The notes: generated by a model not told the origin, from the sequence alone. Shown: positions 22,201 through 32,880, counted from the first letter of the stretch. The stretch: DNA of 64,000 nt from Siphonodentalium dalli (GCA_032622095.1 CP136066.1:114285319-114349318); one strand, 5' to 3'. A program made the numbers and translations.

Positions 22201-25200
22201 GTTCCAAAACGGGACCTATCAAGAGAGAAGTGTGCTCTAACAAGACAACCAACGAATGTTGAGAAGATAGCATTCTGTAAAATAGAGAGACACTGATCTT
22301 ATAATCTTACAGATTCTACAACAGACCGTACGATTCAAAATAATAGTATTTTTCAAAATAAGTGTCCCGATGTATCGGATGATCACCTCCAGGCTACATA
22401 AGAACACATATATCTGGTCGAGTGTTGTGTCAAATTCAAAAATGACAATGGACTTCAGGAAACATTAAATTCTGGTAATGACATCACATACCTTAAAAGA
22501 GCAGCCATTGAGACAGGCATATCTCCTGTTGCCATCAAAAAGGTTGCTTATCAACCGCAAGCGAACAAATGGCATATCAAGGAGGATCTGCTCAAATATG
22601 CAATGCGATAACAGTTTGAGAATAACGTGTTGACTAGCCAGACTAGGACTATTGAGAACATACATATGACATATATGGGGCTGATTGTATCTTTGTCCTA
22701 AGCACGTGCAGCTAGCATAGCCAATACACCAAGCTGAAATTGTCAAAGGACAGTTGGCTGAGGTTTTGATATATCCAACCTTAAGTGTAACAAAGGCCCT
22801 CATCTTATTGCTTGATAAAATTTATCAATGAAAATAAAAAAACTCACCTTTCGGATTCACTATATTCATGATCTAGCAATCTCTGAGAAGAAGGTGGTTT
22901 CAAGTGTTGTTGAAGTTTACTGGTTTTCTTCATGTCACTTGAATTATCAACAGAAACTTCATCACTGCCATCTTCATCAGGTGTGTTTACGGTACGAACA
23001 TCTATGACTGGTTCGGGATCTGAGCGTATTGTCCTTCTAGCTTTTTTCTCATGGTCTTCATTCTCCTGAATGTCTTTCTTAGCATGATCCTCCCTGATAT
23101 GCCTTTTGTTTGCTTGTTGTTGACAAGCAACCTTGTTGACGGTAACAGGAGATGTTCCTGTCTCAATGGCTGCTTTTCTGAGGTGTGTGATGTCATTACC
23201 AGAATTGAGGTCATCTGAATTGAGAGTTTCCTGAAGTCCATCATCGCCATTTTTAAATTTGACACAACACTCAACCAGATATCTGATGTCGAAGTATTCA
23301 GCAATGGCCAATAAATCCTCTTTCAGATCATCTGTCATAATTATATATCCTTCATATATGTATTTAAGGAAAGCTTCAACAGCATTGATGTGAATGCCTG
23401 TGGGTAACTGGACATCAAGAATGGAGCTGATGCATGTATCATCATACTGTTGTTTCAGTCTGGGGCTTACAGCAAATAGCAACAATCGATGTGCCTGTAA
23501 AAAGAAAAAAATGCCAAATTGTAGGTTAAATCATTGAGATGTATTAAAGGGGTACTGTACACTAAATCCGGCCATCTATGGGACCATCTCTTTTTACACT
23601 CAACAGAATATATGCAACAAAAGAGTGAATTTGAGCCATGGATTAGTGCAACATACACTCATGTGTTCTATGAACGATGCAAACAACATGAAAATGAATT
23701 TATGACTCCAGCCATTTATTCATTTTCATTATAATTACCATGTTTGCATTGTCCATAGAGCTCATGAGTGTATTTTGCACTAATCAATGGCTCAAATTCA
23801 TTCATTTGTTGCATATATTCTGCTGAGCATAAAATTAGATGGTCCCGTAAATGGCCGTATTTTGTGTACAGTACCCCTTTAAATCAAATCAATCTTTATT
23901 GGAAATGCCTATGTTAAAACATGTTTGCGTTATTCAAATACAGACAAACAGCCCTGTTAATTAGCATCGGCTATTGCTGAGCTGATGCAAATGCCTGGGC
24001 AAAAAGAAATTTTGACGGCTATTTTTTGGCCAAGGCAAATCTCAGAACCTGCCAATGTTTTGAGCAAAACTGAAACAAATTGCTGCATACATTGTCTTGG
24101 TGTCGCACAGTGGGAGTCTGCAGACAATGAAAGTGTCAATGACACTGTAGCTCAACTTAGGTAGGGGAATAATTTAATGGTTGACAGTAAATGGAGGAAT
24201 AGGAAAGGTGTTAATTGAAATGTCTAACCTGCGCCAAAGGATTTAGTGATGCAAAGAGTAAAATACAAGATGGCTGCTGGTGGGCATTTTTTTTGGCCAA
24301 TCGACCCCAAAAGAACTCGTTCCCATCTACGTATAATTGTTAACATCCATGACAAATTTTATGAAGATCTGACCAAAGCTACGACCTACAAATTTCATGA
24401 TGATCAGACAAACAGTACGACCTGTAGACCGCGCCAATGGATTGAATTTTGAAATCCAAGATGGCCGCTGGCAGCCATGTTTTTTGGCCGAATGACCCCA
24501 CAATGATTCGTTCCCATCTACATGTCAATGTCAACATTCATGACAAATTTCATAAAGATTAGACCAAAGGTACAACCTGTAGCCCGTGCCAAAGGATTTA
24601 GTCATGCAACGAGTAAAATCCAAGATGGCTGCTGGCGGCCATGTTTTTTGGCCGAACGACTCCAAAATCACTCGTTCCCATCTACATGTCAGTCTTAACA
24701 TCCATGACAAATTTAATAAAGATCAGACCAAAGGTATGACCTGTAGCCCACGCCAAACGATTTAGTCATGCAAAGAGTAAAATGCTGGTGGCCATGTTTT
24801 TTGACCGAATGACCCCAAAACGACTCGTTCCCATCTACATGTCATTGTTATAATTCATGACAAATTTCATGACCATCTGACCAAACTACGACCTGTAGCC
24901 CACACCAAAGGATTTAGTCATGCAAAGAGTAAAATCCAAGATGGCTGCTGGCGGCCATGTTTTTTGACCGAATGACCCCACAATGATTCGTTCTCATCTA
25001 CATGTCAATGTCAACATTCATGACAAATTTCATAAAGATTAGACCAAAGGTACAACCTGTAGCCCGTGCCAAAGGATTTAGTCATGCAACGAGTAAAATC
25101 CAAGATGGCTGCTGGCGGCCATGTTTTTTGGCCGAACGACTCCAAAATCACTCGTTTCCATCTACATGTCAGTGTTAACATCCATGACAAATTTAATAAA

Positions 25201-26880
25201 GATCAGACCAAAGGTATGACCTGTAGCCCACGCCAAACGATTTAGTCATGCAAAGAGTAAAATGCTGGTGGCCATGTTTTTTGACCGAATGACCCCAAAA
25301 CGACTCGTTCTCATCTACATGTCATTGTTATAATTCATGACAAATTTCATGACCATCTGACCAAACTACGACCTGTAGCCCGCACCAAAGGATTTAGTCA
25401 TGCAAAGAGTAAAATCCAAGATGGCTGCTGGCGGCCATGTTTTTTGACCGAATGACCCCAAAACGACTCGATCCCATCTACATGTCATTGTTATCATTCA
25501 TGACAAATTTCATGATGATCAGACAAACAGTACGACCTGTAGCCCGCGCCAATGGATTGAATTTTGAAATCCAAGATGGCCGCCAGCGGCCATGTTTTTT
25601 GGCCAAATGACCCCACAATGATTAGTTCCCATCTACATGTCAATGTCAACGTTCATGACAAATTTTATAAAGATTAGACCAAAGGCAACCTATAGCCCGC
25701 GCCAAAGGATTTAGTCATGCAAAGAGTAAAATCCAAGATGGCTGCTGGCGGCCATGTTTTTTGGCCGAACCACTCCAAAATCACTCGTTCCCATCTACAT
25801 GTCAGTGTTAACATCCATGACAAATTTCATAAACTTCCGACCAACACAACGACCTGTAGCCCGTGCCAAAGGATTTAGTCATGCAAAGAGTAAAATCCAA
25901 GATGGCTGCTGGCAGCCATGTTTTTTGGCCGAACGACCCCAAAATCACTCGTTCCCATCTACATGTCATTATTAACATCCATGACAAATTTCATGATGAT
26001 CAGGCGAACAGTACGATCTGTAGCCCGCGCCAATGGATTGAATCTTGAAATCCAAGATGGCTGCCAGCGGCCATGCTGAATTTTTAGACAAGGGTAAGTT
26101 GAAAGTGAGATAATTTTGAAGTCTGAAACCCTCAACTAACTTATAATAGTACCTGAGTTTACCAGAATATGCTATTTTTATTTTATCTAATTCATTATTG
26201 ACTTTATCTTTAAAGAATGTTCTCACAAATTCGTCAAATTTATTTGCAGTAAGATTGAATGATGACAGTTTTAGCTTGCATTGAAATTCTATTAAGTGAC
26301 TAGTCCATACTTTATTTCCACTTTCATGAGCTATTCTGTTGGATCGATAAGCTTATGTATGGGTGCTTATAAATTTCCAGCACAAATGGACATTCTGTTA
26401 ACTGTCTTGAAGCAGTATTGCTCTTTGTTAAATACTCACAATTGAAATCATGGAAGCTAATCATTTCAATAATTGTTTATTTGTGTTGAAAACGCTGTTC
26501 CAAAAATTTCCCTTCTAAAAATATGATTAGTCACCTTTTTGACATTTTTATTGTTATATCATATGCTTGATGTGGTATTCAGATAGCATAGATTCCTTTA
26601 GATGTTGCACCAGCTTAATAATTAAGTACTTTTCTGTGGCGGCTCATCTAAACTTTCCACCTGATGAGATGGCTCAGGTGTGGAAACCCCTTAATATCAA
26701 AGGGCTAAGCATGGAATTTCTTGAAAGCGAAAATCTTACTTTTGCTACTGTAACACCATCAACAATCACATTAGTATCACACAGCTGGTTCTGTCTCCAC
26801 AGAATGTGTAACTGTTTCAGCAGGCAGCTCGGATGTATGTAATTCATAAACACTTGCTGGCGAGACATTCTTCAGGAATC
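15716..26880 (-). CDS. BTB/POZ domain C2H2 zinc-finger protein, whole gene (4 coding exons, about 499 aa)
   Basis: Probable DNA-binding transcription regulator. Coding exons on the minus strand are 26868-26740 (phase 0), 23494-22848 (ends phase 2), 22122-21954 (ends phase 0) and 16270-15716 (stop TGA). They sum to 1500 nt, 499 codons plus stop, and each boundary has a clear AG acceptor or GT donor. Residues about 15-120 form a BTB/POZ domain: LCDTNVIVDGVTVAK joins AHRLLLFAVSP across intron 1, followed by FLKYIYEGYI and AEYFDIRYLVECC. The middle (about 125-340) is polar and acidic/basic and likely disordered. Residues about 345-490 hold five Cys2His2-type fingers. In the family, BTB mediates dimerisation and corepressor contact while the fingers bind DNA. 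The start ATG lies 12 nt inside an exon opened by TTGTTTCCAG, so a non-coding upstream exon is expected beyond 26880. A poly(A) signal sits at 15600-15595. The exact orthologue is not recognised. Confidence 0.88.
16275..16880. other. Intron sequence of the BTB-ZF gene
   Basis: Part of the 5.7-kb intron between exons 3 and 4. No repeat or additional exon recognised between the zinc-finger acceptor and the candidate cassette exon. Confidence 0.5.
16887..16964 (-). CDS. Possible cassette exon or alternative first exon of the BTB-ZF gene
   Basis: A strong donor GTAAGT (16886-16881) follows an open frame that ends in phase 0, matching the zinc-finger exon. Two readings are possible. As an internal exon, the acceptor TTTTGGACTTTCAG gives a 33-bp cassette (16919-16887) encoding HAVSILKINAV, phase 0 in and out, which fits between exons 3 and 4. 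As an alternative first exon, ATGGATG at 16964 gives 26 codons that would splice to the fingers and make a BTB-less isoform. Neither is proven; the exact frame match is the main support. Confidence 0.4.
17528..17915. mobile_element. TTAA MITE, AGGTACTCAATCC family (complete copy)
   Basis: 388 bp with TTAA at 17524-17527 and 17916-17919 and TIR AGGTACTCAATCCGATTA. Subterminal segments (CTATTTCTTTGGCTTC, GGATAACTCTAAAATCAAG) are shared with the copies at 9375-9649, 42129-42599 and 57575-57970. Lies in a BTB-ZF intron. Confidence 0.85.
18471..19871. mobile_element. hAT-like non-autonomous element
   Basis: 1401 bp. TIRs TAGAGATGTAATGATA and (complement) TAGAGATGTAACGATA, then GGTATCGG-rich subterminal repeats on both sides. 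Target duplication of 8 bp with one mismatch: ATCGACAC (18463-18470) and ATCTACAC (19872-19879). A second terminus-like sequence (TAGTGGTGTCAAGATACG, about 18718) suggests another nested insertion. No transposase. Confidence 0.75.
20340..21105 (+). mobile_element. Helitron-like 3' end with core repeat, split by a MITE
   Basis: Core-like repeat (20395-20590) is the reverse of the window-start repeat. After a MITE insertion the sequence continues with GGACGGACGAACATC repeats and ends in a hairpin CCGAGACTTTGTCTCAGG followed by GAGCTAA; CTAA at 21102-21105 fits a Helitron CTRR terminus. The 5' end is not defined. Confidence 0.45.
20595..20923 (+). mobile_element. TTAA MITE, CTTCGCTGCTA family (copy 2)
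   Basis: 329 bp between TTAA at 20591-20594 and 20924-20927. Ends CCTCTTCACTGCTATGACTT and (complement) CCTCTTCGCTGCTAAATGACG. Inside: GTAGGTACTACGGACCTAC hairpin. A third, diverged terminus lies at about 21348 (CCTCTTCGCTGCTAAATGAT). Confidence 0.8.
21954..22122 (-). CDS. BTB-ZF exon 3 (Ser/Pro/Thr-rich linker)
   Basis: A 169-bp exon between the acceptor GTTCTTGCAG and the donor GTGAAT (21953-21948). It enters in phase 2 and leaves in phase 0. It encodes a polar segment with GILDISPVKQEVIQTPSH, then a Pro/Ser/Thr-rich stretch. VKQE matches the loose SUMO-acceptor pattern (hydrophobic-K-x-E), which is an inference only. No stop codon in the chosen frame and both phases match the neighbours, so the exon is well supported despite the lack of a domain. 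Confidence 0.8.
22405..22611 (+). pseudogene. Inverted partial copy of BTB-ZF exon 2, inside the next intron of the same gene
   Basis: On the plus strand this segment reads YLVECCVKFKN, NGLQETLNSGNDIT, RAAIETGISPVAIKKVAYQ and HIKEDL, ending at TAA (22609-22611). It mirrors the exon 2 segment at 23281-about 23087, which has YLVECCVKFKNGDDGLQETL and RKAAIETGTSPVTVNKVACQ. The copy lacks about 6 codons (the SDDLNS region), carries many substitutions, has no start and no splice sites of its own, and lies antisense to its parent only 240-880 bp away. It is best read as an inverted duplication relic. In the pre-mRNA it could pair with exon 2. Confidence 0.8.
22848..23494 (-). CDS. BTB-ZF exon 2 (rest of BTB domain and linker)
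   Basis: A 647-bp exon follows the acceptor CTTTTTACAG and ends at the donor GTGAGT (22847-22842) in phase 2. It supplies AHRLLLFAVSP, a helical stretch with AVEAFLKYIYEG, then AIAEYFDIRYLVECC, all typical of BTB domains. The rest (from about residue 125) is rich in Asp, Glu, Lys and Ser, with a basic KKARR stretch that could be a nuclear localisation signal. A segment of this exon (23281-about 23087) is copied in inverted orientation at 22405-22611 in the following intron. Confidence 0.88.
23548..23878. mobile_element. TTAA MITE, AGGGGTACTGTACAC family, fully palindromic
   Basis: 331 bp flanked by TTAA (23544-23547, 23879-23882). Both ends read AGGGGTACTGTACAC; the arms stay complementary almost to the centre (CATGAAAATGAAT ... 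ATTCATTTTCAT). It sits just 50 bp upstream of the BTB-ZF exon 2 acceptor, in the intron. Confidence 0.85.
24230..26085 (+). repeat. AAGATGGC satellite array, about 160-bp unit
   Basis: Eleven to twelve units with the order CCAAAGGATTTAGTCATGC, AAAGAGTAAAATCCAAGATGG, GGCCATGTTTTTTGGCCGAA, CACTCGTTCCCATCTACATG, ACATCCATGACAAATTTCAT, GACCAAAGGTACGACCTGTAG (each under one unit). Blocks 24490-24969 and 24970-25449 are near-identical, a 480-bp higher-order repeat of three units. Located in the first coding intron of the BTB-ZF gene. Confidence 0.9.
26090..26330 (-). pseudogene. Non-LTR retrotransposon relic (3' end of ORF2)
   Basis: Minus-strand reading includes VRTFFKDKVNNELDKIK, SGKLRYYYKLVEGFRLQNYL. 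The pattern (K-x-R-x-Y-Y-K-x2-x-G-F-x-L-x-x-Y-L) resembles the poorly conserved region after the reverse transcriptase in LINEs that is also seen at 56030-56940. Short and diverged, so family assignment is tentative. Confidence 0.4.
26740..26880 (-). CDS. BTB-ZF exon 1 (first coding exon, start codon and BTB N-terminus)
   Basis: Acceptor TTTGTTTCCAG precedes base 26880. The ATG is at 26868-26866 and 43 codons run to the donor GTAAGA (26739-26734), ending in phase 0. It encodes MSRQQVFMNYIHPSCLLKQL, then a segment with C30-D-T-N-V-I-V-D-G, the first strand of the BTB fold. The reading continues exactly into the next exon (VAK then AHRLLL), which is the usual V-x-AH-R-L BTB motif. Confidence 0.85.
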
Positions 26881-27479
26881 CTGGAAACAAAATTATAATA
26901 TACAGTAAATGAGAGTAGTGAATACTTCATGTGGGTCTGAAACACATGAATGAGAAACATTAAATAAATTCACCCTTGGAACTACTAATATCTTTTCCTG
27001 ATTCTCTGCAAATTGTGACACCATCAGAATAGGTAGTTATATGGGCACTCATTTTTAGTTATTTTGTTTTTCAAATTTTGGTTGTATTATTTTATAAACC
27101 TCACATGTTTAATAGTTATAAATGATTTGCCAGTAACAATAATATATTTATACTTAGCGAATAACCGTCAAATTACTCATTTGATTCTAATCTCCAGGAG
27201 TATCCACTGGCAGGTGCTTGACTGATTGAGTATGGCCATCCTCATAGCTTGAACATCTAGTCTCTCTCATGAATGGGAATAAGCCGGGACAAAGTATGGC
27301 TTCAACATCCAGGCTCATTCTCGAATAGGGGTGAATCAAAGTTGGCACTAAATTGTGTACATCCCACGACACATTTCTTAACTTGGGGGTTTTATATATA
27401 CTATAAGGCACCAGAATTCAGAAATAGGCACCCATTCTTAGTTATTTTGTAAATATACTATGCTACAAGTAGACAACTA

Positions 27480-28479
27480 CAGTAATACCTCTTTGAACCG
27501 GACCCTCCATAAACCGAATACCTCTCCATACCGAACAAATTGTCCAGTCCCAAATTCACCCAAGTGCATTCTCACTAAAATTACCTCTGTAACCCGGAAA
27601 CTCTCTATTCCAAACATCGGATGGCTTTTATAGTCCAAAAGTGAACGATTACATTAATTTTTACATCCGAAATTCGAAAATGGAAAGCGATACCAACCGA
27701 ACGCACATGCAGCAGATTTGACATACTTGATGTTGAGGTCGTTTTGGCTCCAGTGTAGACAGTGGATCATTTATAAGTTTAAATTTCTGATCTATACATT
27801 CTACTCTGATTGGTTGTGATGGCTCATTCATTGTGACAGGTTGATTAAAACTTCATTGGCAACAATACACGACCATCATGTACTTTTAGCTAAATTAAGT
27901 GTTTAGTTTGGACAGTGGACATAAAAATAAAGAGTCAAATTCAGCTCAGTGATTGATATAAAAACATAGTGTCAGCGCTGTATTATCTGTGAAGTCACCA
28001 TTGTTCACTCAAAGTGTTAAGTAAGCATACAGTTATCTAATCCGACAGCTGCCATTATAATCTGGTTTAAAGTGTTCGAGGACCAAAACGCTGCTAATTA
28101 ATTGGTACAGATATCCAATAGTACAAAACTACTATACTAACGATTTGACATTTTTAGCAACATTTTAAAAAATCACGGTAAAATTTATCTTTTCCATGTT
28201 TCCCGTCTTATCTATACATGTATTATATCTTAATAGACCATTTTTTTAATTCTTAATTATTATGATATGTTTTATCTACTATTATTTATTTTTTAGCTGG
28301 TACTTTATTGAATACAGTTTAATTAATCAATAATGAGTTGGTTGTTCTTCGACAACTCTTCGTCTTAGTAACGACGTCAATACATTCCGATCGTAGTGCA
28401 ATTTCTATAAACCGAACACCTCTCTAAACCGAACAGAAGGGCTGGTCCAAAGGGTGTTCAGTTTGGAGAGGTTTTACTG
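27480..28479. mobile_element. Tc1/mariner-pogo (Tigger-like) non-autonomous element
   Basis: 1000 bp with TA at 27478-27479 and 28480-28481. TIRs CAGTAATACCTCTTTGAACC and (complement) CAGTAAAACCTCTCCAAACT; the CAGT and CCTCT...AACC pattern is typical of pogo/Tigger elements. No transposase frame remains. The start of the BTB-ZF transcript may lie near or beyond it. Confidence 0.8.
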
Positions 28480-29100
28480 TATTAAATATGTCCTTTATAG
28501 TGTTCATTAACTCTTTCGCTGCCAATCTCGCATGAATGCGAGTTACCCAGTCCCTGCCAATAGCGCATTGAGGTGCATCTTGTATAAGGGATGTAATTCT
28601 ATTGTTTTGTTGCATTACGAAGGGGATCAGTTATTTTCTATAGAGTGCTGGTGTGCGCTGAAAATTTAGAAGAATGATCAGTCAAGGCCATGATACTCCT
28701 GAAGTTCTATAAGTACAGTCCAAGCCAGAATATACTGTTGACGAATTCACTTTTGGTGGGATCGATGAGTGGATAAATAAACATCATAATTTTTCCCATT
28801 AGAAAAAATACAATAGTTTTATGTACAGTAGTAATACTATGTACACATAAACTATACTAGTGTACTATTATAGTATACAATGTTATACGGTACTGCAGTA
28901 TCTTATGGTTTTACTACAGTACAGTATAAAATAATATGCATCTATGATCTACAACAGTAATATTATGATACAAAAACTGCAGAAAAACATAAATTAAAAC
29001 AAATCCAAGATGGTCACCAAGTTCACGTAACCATGTGAACCCTATGATGACTCCTGTGACCTTGAATGTCTTTCCACAGCGGCTGGTGATAGGCCATTGC
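28480..29100. other. No recognisable gene
   Basis: Contains TTAACTCTTTCGCTGCCAAT (28505-28524), probably one end of another MITE, followed by AT-rich DNA with ACTATAGTATAC-type self-complementary stretches (28840-28940). Confidence 0.35.
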
Positions 29101-29103
29101 CAT

Positions 29104-30119
29104 ACATGAGGGTATCACCCCCCCCCCCCTTTTCGGTACGCGGGATTCAGGGTGTTTTGAAGCCGTACGCGGGATTCATACCCCCGAATTAACTGGTATT
29201 CGGGTTCAAGCAAAACATCTTGGACGCAGGTTTTGATGGCGCAAAGTAATATTTTGTGCTAGTTATCTGTGTGAATGGGTGGGTATAATAGCTTCTTGGG
29301 CATATTCGACCACAGTGCCATCATAAACATGCTAAAAATGCTTGACGCCAGTCTAGATGCTAGGATTTAGCAATTTTCTTGTTCAGATTACAAAATTTTC
29401 GCACACCGGGCCGAACCATGGTCGGCCCGTGTGTCATTGTCTCTCCCCTGTGGTCAATACAAAAATGCTAATAAGTTTAACAATATTTTACTACATTTGG
29501 TCAAACTTGTGGTCATCAGTTGGAGAATTTTCCAACCTGAAGGGGAGTATGAGGTTTGAAATTTCCAACACTATAGGAAAGCTTTAGTTGAGGCCAGTCT
29601 GGATGCTAGGATTTGCGATTTTCTTGTTCAAATTTCAAAATTTTCTCACACCGGCCGAACAACGATGGTCAGCTCGGTGTGTCGTGGTCTCTTGCCCGTA
29701 GCCGTGTGCATGTGTATCGAGTTAGACCACTAGATGTTAGGATTTATGCAATGTTTCAGGTTAAAATATCTGAATTTTCTCATACCGGGAATATAGAATC
29801 ATGGTTTATGAAGATATAGGATATTAGGCCTAAACACTGAGGTGCAAGGAGGGGGGGTGCAAATGGAATTTCCCAAGGTGGACACCCCCCCCCCCCCAAC
29901 GGAAACCCTCTAGCCACGTCCCTGGTCATAAAGTATCATTAATGGTATCATAACGGCCTCATAACGCGACCGGCATCATAATGTGTCTATGTAACTTCTA
30001 TGTATTATTTCTTAACATGTATTCAGGATTCACCCCCCAAAATTAACTCGTATTCAGGATTCACCCCCCAAAATTAACTCGTATTCAGGATTCATGGGGG
30101 GAGGGGGTGATACCCTCAT
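29104..30119. mobile_element. Putative TIR element with C-rich ends and internal repeats
   Basis: Ends are ATGAGGGTATCACCCCC and its complement GGGGGTGATACCCTCAT. Next to each end are repeats of GGATTCA...CCCCC and GTATTCAGGATTCA. Inside, three related 65-100-bp segments start with GATGCTAGGATTT (29356, 29600) or GATGTTAGGATTT (29734). No coding capacity or target duplication recognised. Confidence 0.45.
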
Positions 30120-31620
30120 ACATACCCACATGTGAAGTTTCAACTAAATAAACCAATAATTACCCGATAGTCATTACATTACCCATTTATATATAAAATA
30201 CTTGTATTTACATTCAGAATGCTTGGCACTGCGGTATATGTCCATGTGGCAGGGTGGCAGCAAAAAAGTTAATAAACCTGATTCAAATGTAAAATGGTTA
30301 ATTAATCAATACCAATTTTTTTCTAAGGCCAAAAAATTAACACTTGTCTGTTTCCAATTTCTTGCAGGTAGGATTTTTTTTTTTTTTTGGCAACTTTTTT
30401 TTCTTCAAATCCATCCAAATAAAATTTGGTATCATGTATAATGCACCATTTTCTAAAAAAAAGAGATAAAAGTTGGTATTCTCAATAGCTTTATATCCAG
30501 TTACTGAAGTTTCTGACAGAAAACTAGCTTAAAATCTGACAATTTTCCCAAATCTTGATATAAATAATGTTACCAGGTAAGTAATTATAAAGTGAGTATT
30601 TAGAGTTCACTGCATCATTGCAGTGGCTATCCCATAACAGCATGCTGTGTTTATAAACATGAGTTTCCTGTATGTAAACAATAAACAACCTGCTATAAAA
30701 ATCCCCATCCACCCATAAATACTCAATGTTTGCATCCATACTAGTGTTACACCTTTTAATGTCTACCTATCACTCAAATGTTGAGAAATTCTAGGAAATA
30801 ATCACTTGTCATATATGTCCAAACTCAATTAAATTATATTGACCAACACCCCTTGTCCCCTTCACACATCAAACTGAGTTAATAAACATACACTAATGAC
30901 TTCAGAGTTCCCTATTTTTGATGTAGTCGGTTCTGGCGATGTTAATTCGCGTGTTTGGGTGTTTGTTGTCAGATTAACTCTGGTTTGATGTGTTTTGCAA
31001 GCATGATTTTCACAGTTAATTAGGCTAATGACTCATTTAATTAAATTTATGACTGCATCTAATAGAAATGGAAGATGATTTTGCATATTTGGACAGGGAA
31101 TTATTCCAGGTCGCACAAAAATTTCCAGTTAAGTCGGGAAACCGGAAACACATAAGTTTTGTTTAGGCCTGACAGATCAATGGAGATATGGAACCATAAG
31201 AATTTGATAAAATTTGAATAGGATGCATGCCCCATGTCACAAATTGAGTCATTATTAACATAATATAAACAAGAACAGACACATGTCAAGAATTGACTAA
31301 TTACTTTCCATGATATGAGCTGGGCAGTGGCCACTATGGAAATAAATACAATGCACAACAGATTTGGAATTGTTTAATTTATGTATGCAATGGAGAATGT
31401 GAGATATTATTTAATACAGTGCCTGGTAGATATATAAACTGGAATTGTTCCAAGGGCTTTGATGGCTCATCATTAGTAATACCTACCATCCTAGGCCTCT
31501 TCACACTGTGTCAGATTAATCAGCACAGTGGTTCTGGAGAAGATGTTTAAATGAGTCTCAGTAATTTCATTGAAGAAAGGTTTCTCTTTTTTTTCCCAAG
31601 TTAAAGTTATTTTTTTTTCT
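30120..31620. other. AT-rich region without recognisable gene
   Basis: T-run at about 30369-30388; no splice-bounded frame or domain recognised on either strand. Confidence 0.35.
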
Positions 31621-31625
31621 GTTAA

Positions 31626-32723
31626 GGACTTTGTCAACCCATTTTCCCCAAAATTTTATGTAGTAAAACTAACGGATTCTGTTCATTTATATTAGTAATC
31701 ACAGTAACCAAGCCAATGAGTGCACCATTTTAAGAATATAATTTCATGATGGATTTTAATATTTAGAAAAACAAAATGTGAACTTTATGGAGGTTTTTAA
31801 AAATATATTTTTCGAACCCAAATCCAACAAACACAAAGTCCATATCTAAGAAAAAAATATGGGAATGTGTGCTGAATACTGTGATGAATGATGAACAATA
31901 ATAATATATTCATATTTACCAAGCATTCTTTGAAAAATATACTCAGAACCACTTGTTTACAAATGGTAGATTAACTTTCTCAGTAATGCTGTCCAGAAGA
32001 TGACACTTGATGGGTGGATTATGGGTCACCTTGTGCCCATTCTTGCTGGTATTGTTATCAGCCTGTGTGCCAGCCTGTGGCCACTGGTCCATAAGGGATT
32101 ATTCCATGATTGGTGACATATTTAGTGGTTACAGGGTGGTCTGCTAAATTGAAGTTAAAGAAATTATTTTGTCAACTCACACTGTCAATAGTTAACCAAT
32201 TACCGGTACTGCCAGCTCTCAGTTAGCCCTGTTGCAACTTGGGGGAAGTAATTCTGGCATTTGTTAACCAGCTTTCATAATTGGCTACGGCAATCAGCAT
32301 TGCCGAAGCAATTTGCTGAAGCAAACTGGGGCACGGCATACTGTTGCCGTAGCGGATTGCCGAAGCCAAACAATCTGAATTAAGAGGGCTGGTTAACAAC
32401 TGGTTCTATGTAATGTTTTCAAAGAAAACTTGGTAAATATGAATATATTTTTATTGTTCATCATTCTTCACAGTATTCACTACACATTTCCATATCTTTT
32501 TCTTAGAAATTGATTTTGTTTTTGTTGGATTTGGGTTCGAAAAAAATATTTTTTTAAACGTCTAAAAAGTTCACATTTTGTATTTCTAAGATAATCCACC
32601 ACTAATTATTCTGCTAAAATGGTGCATCCAGGGGTTTGGTTGCTGTGATTACTAATAAAAGTGAGCACAATCCATTATTTAGACTCCATCAAATTTGGGT
32701 TGAAATTGGGTTAGCAAAGTCCT
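31626..32723. mobile_element. Large palindromic TTAA element
   Basis: 1098 bp between TTAA at 31622-31625 and 32724-32727. Arms of about 330 bp (31626-31960 and 32395-32723) are inverted copies, for example AACCCAAATCCAACAAA against TTTGTTGGATTTGGGTT, about 75-85% alike by eye. Termini GGACTTTGTCAACCC and AGGACTTTGCTAACCC. The loop carries a nested MITE. Confidence 0.75.
32268..32392. mobile_element. Nested 125-bp TTAA MITE
   Basis: TTAA at 32264-32267 and 32393-32396; TIRs CCAGCTTTCATAATTG and (complement) CCAGCCCTCTTAATTC. Inner GGCTACGGCAATC / GATTGCCGAAGCC arms are complementary. Lies in the loop of the 31626-32723 element. Confidence 0.65.
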
Positions 32724-32880
32724 TTAATTGAGCAAGGAGTTGAATCTATAAAATAAAAATCAAAAATTAAGTAATTTTATTTTTAAAAAGGGCTATAACA
32801 CCATTTAAAAAAACAGGATCAAAGCCATATTTGAACTCAATCTGTATTTTGGGTGAGAAACTCACATACCAAATTTGGTG

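Noticed and set aside
22465-22803. 112-codon minus-strand frame in the BTB-ZF intron
   Set aside because: It is the antisense of the inverted exon copy, whose plus strand matches the BTB-ZF protein.
27187-27411. Minus-strand 74-codon frame between BTB-ZF exon 1 and the pogo-like element
   Set aside because: No splice sites fitting the gene and no recognised domain.
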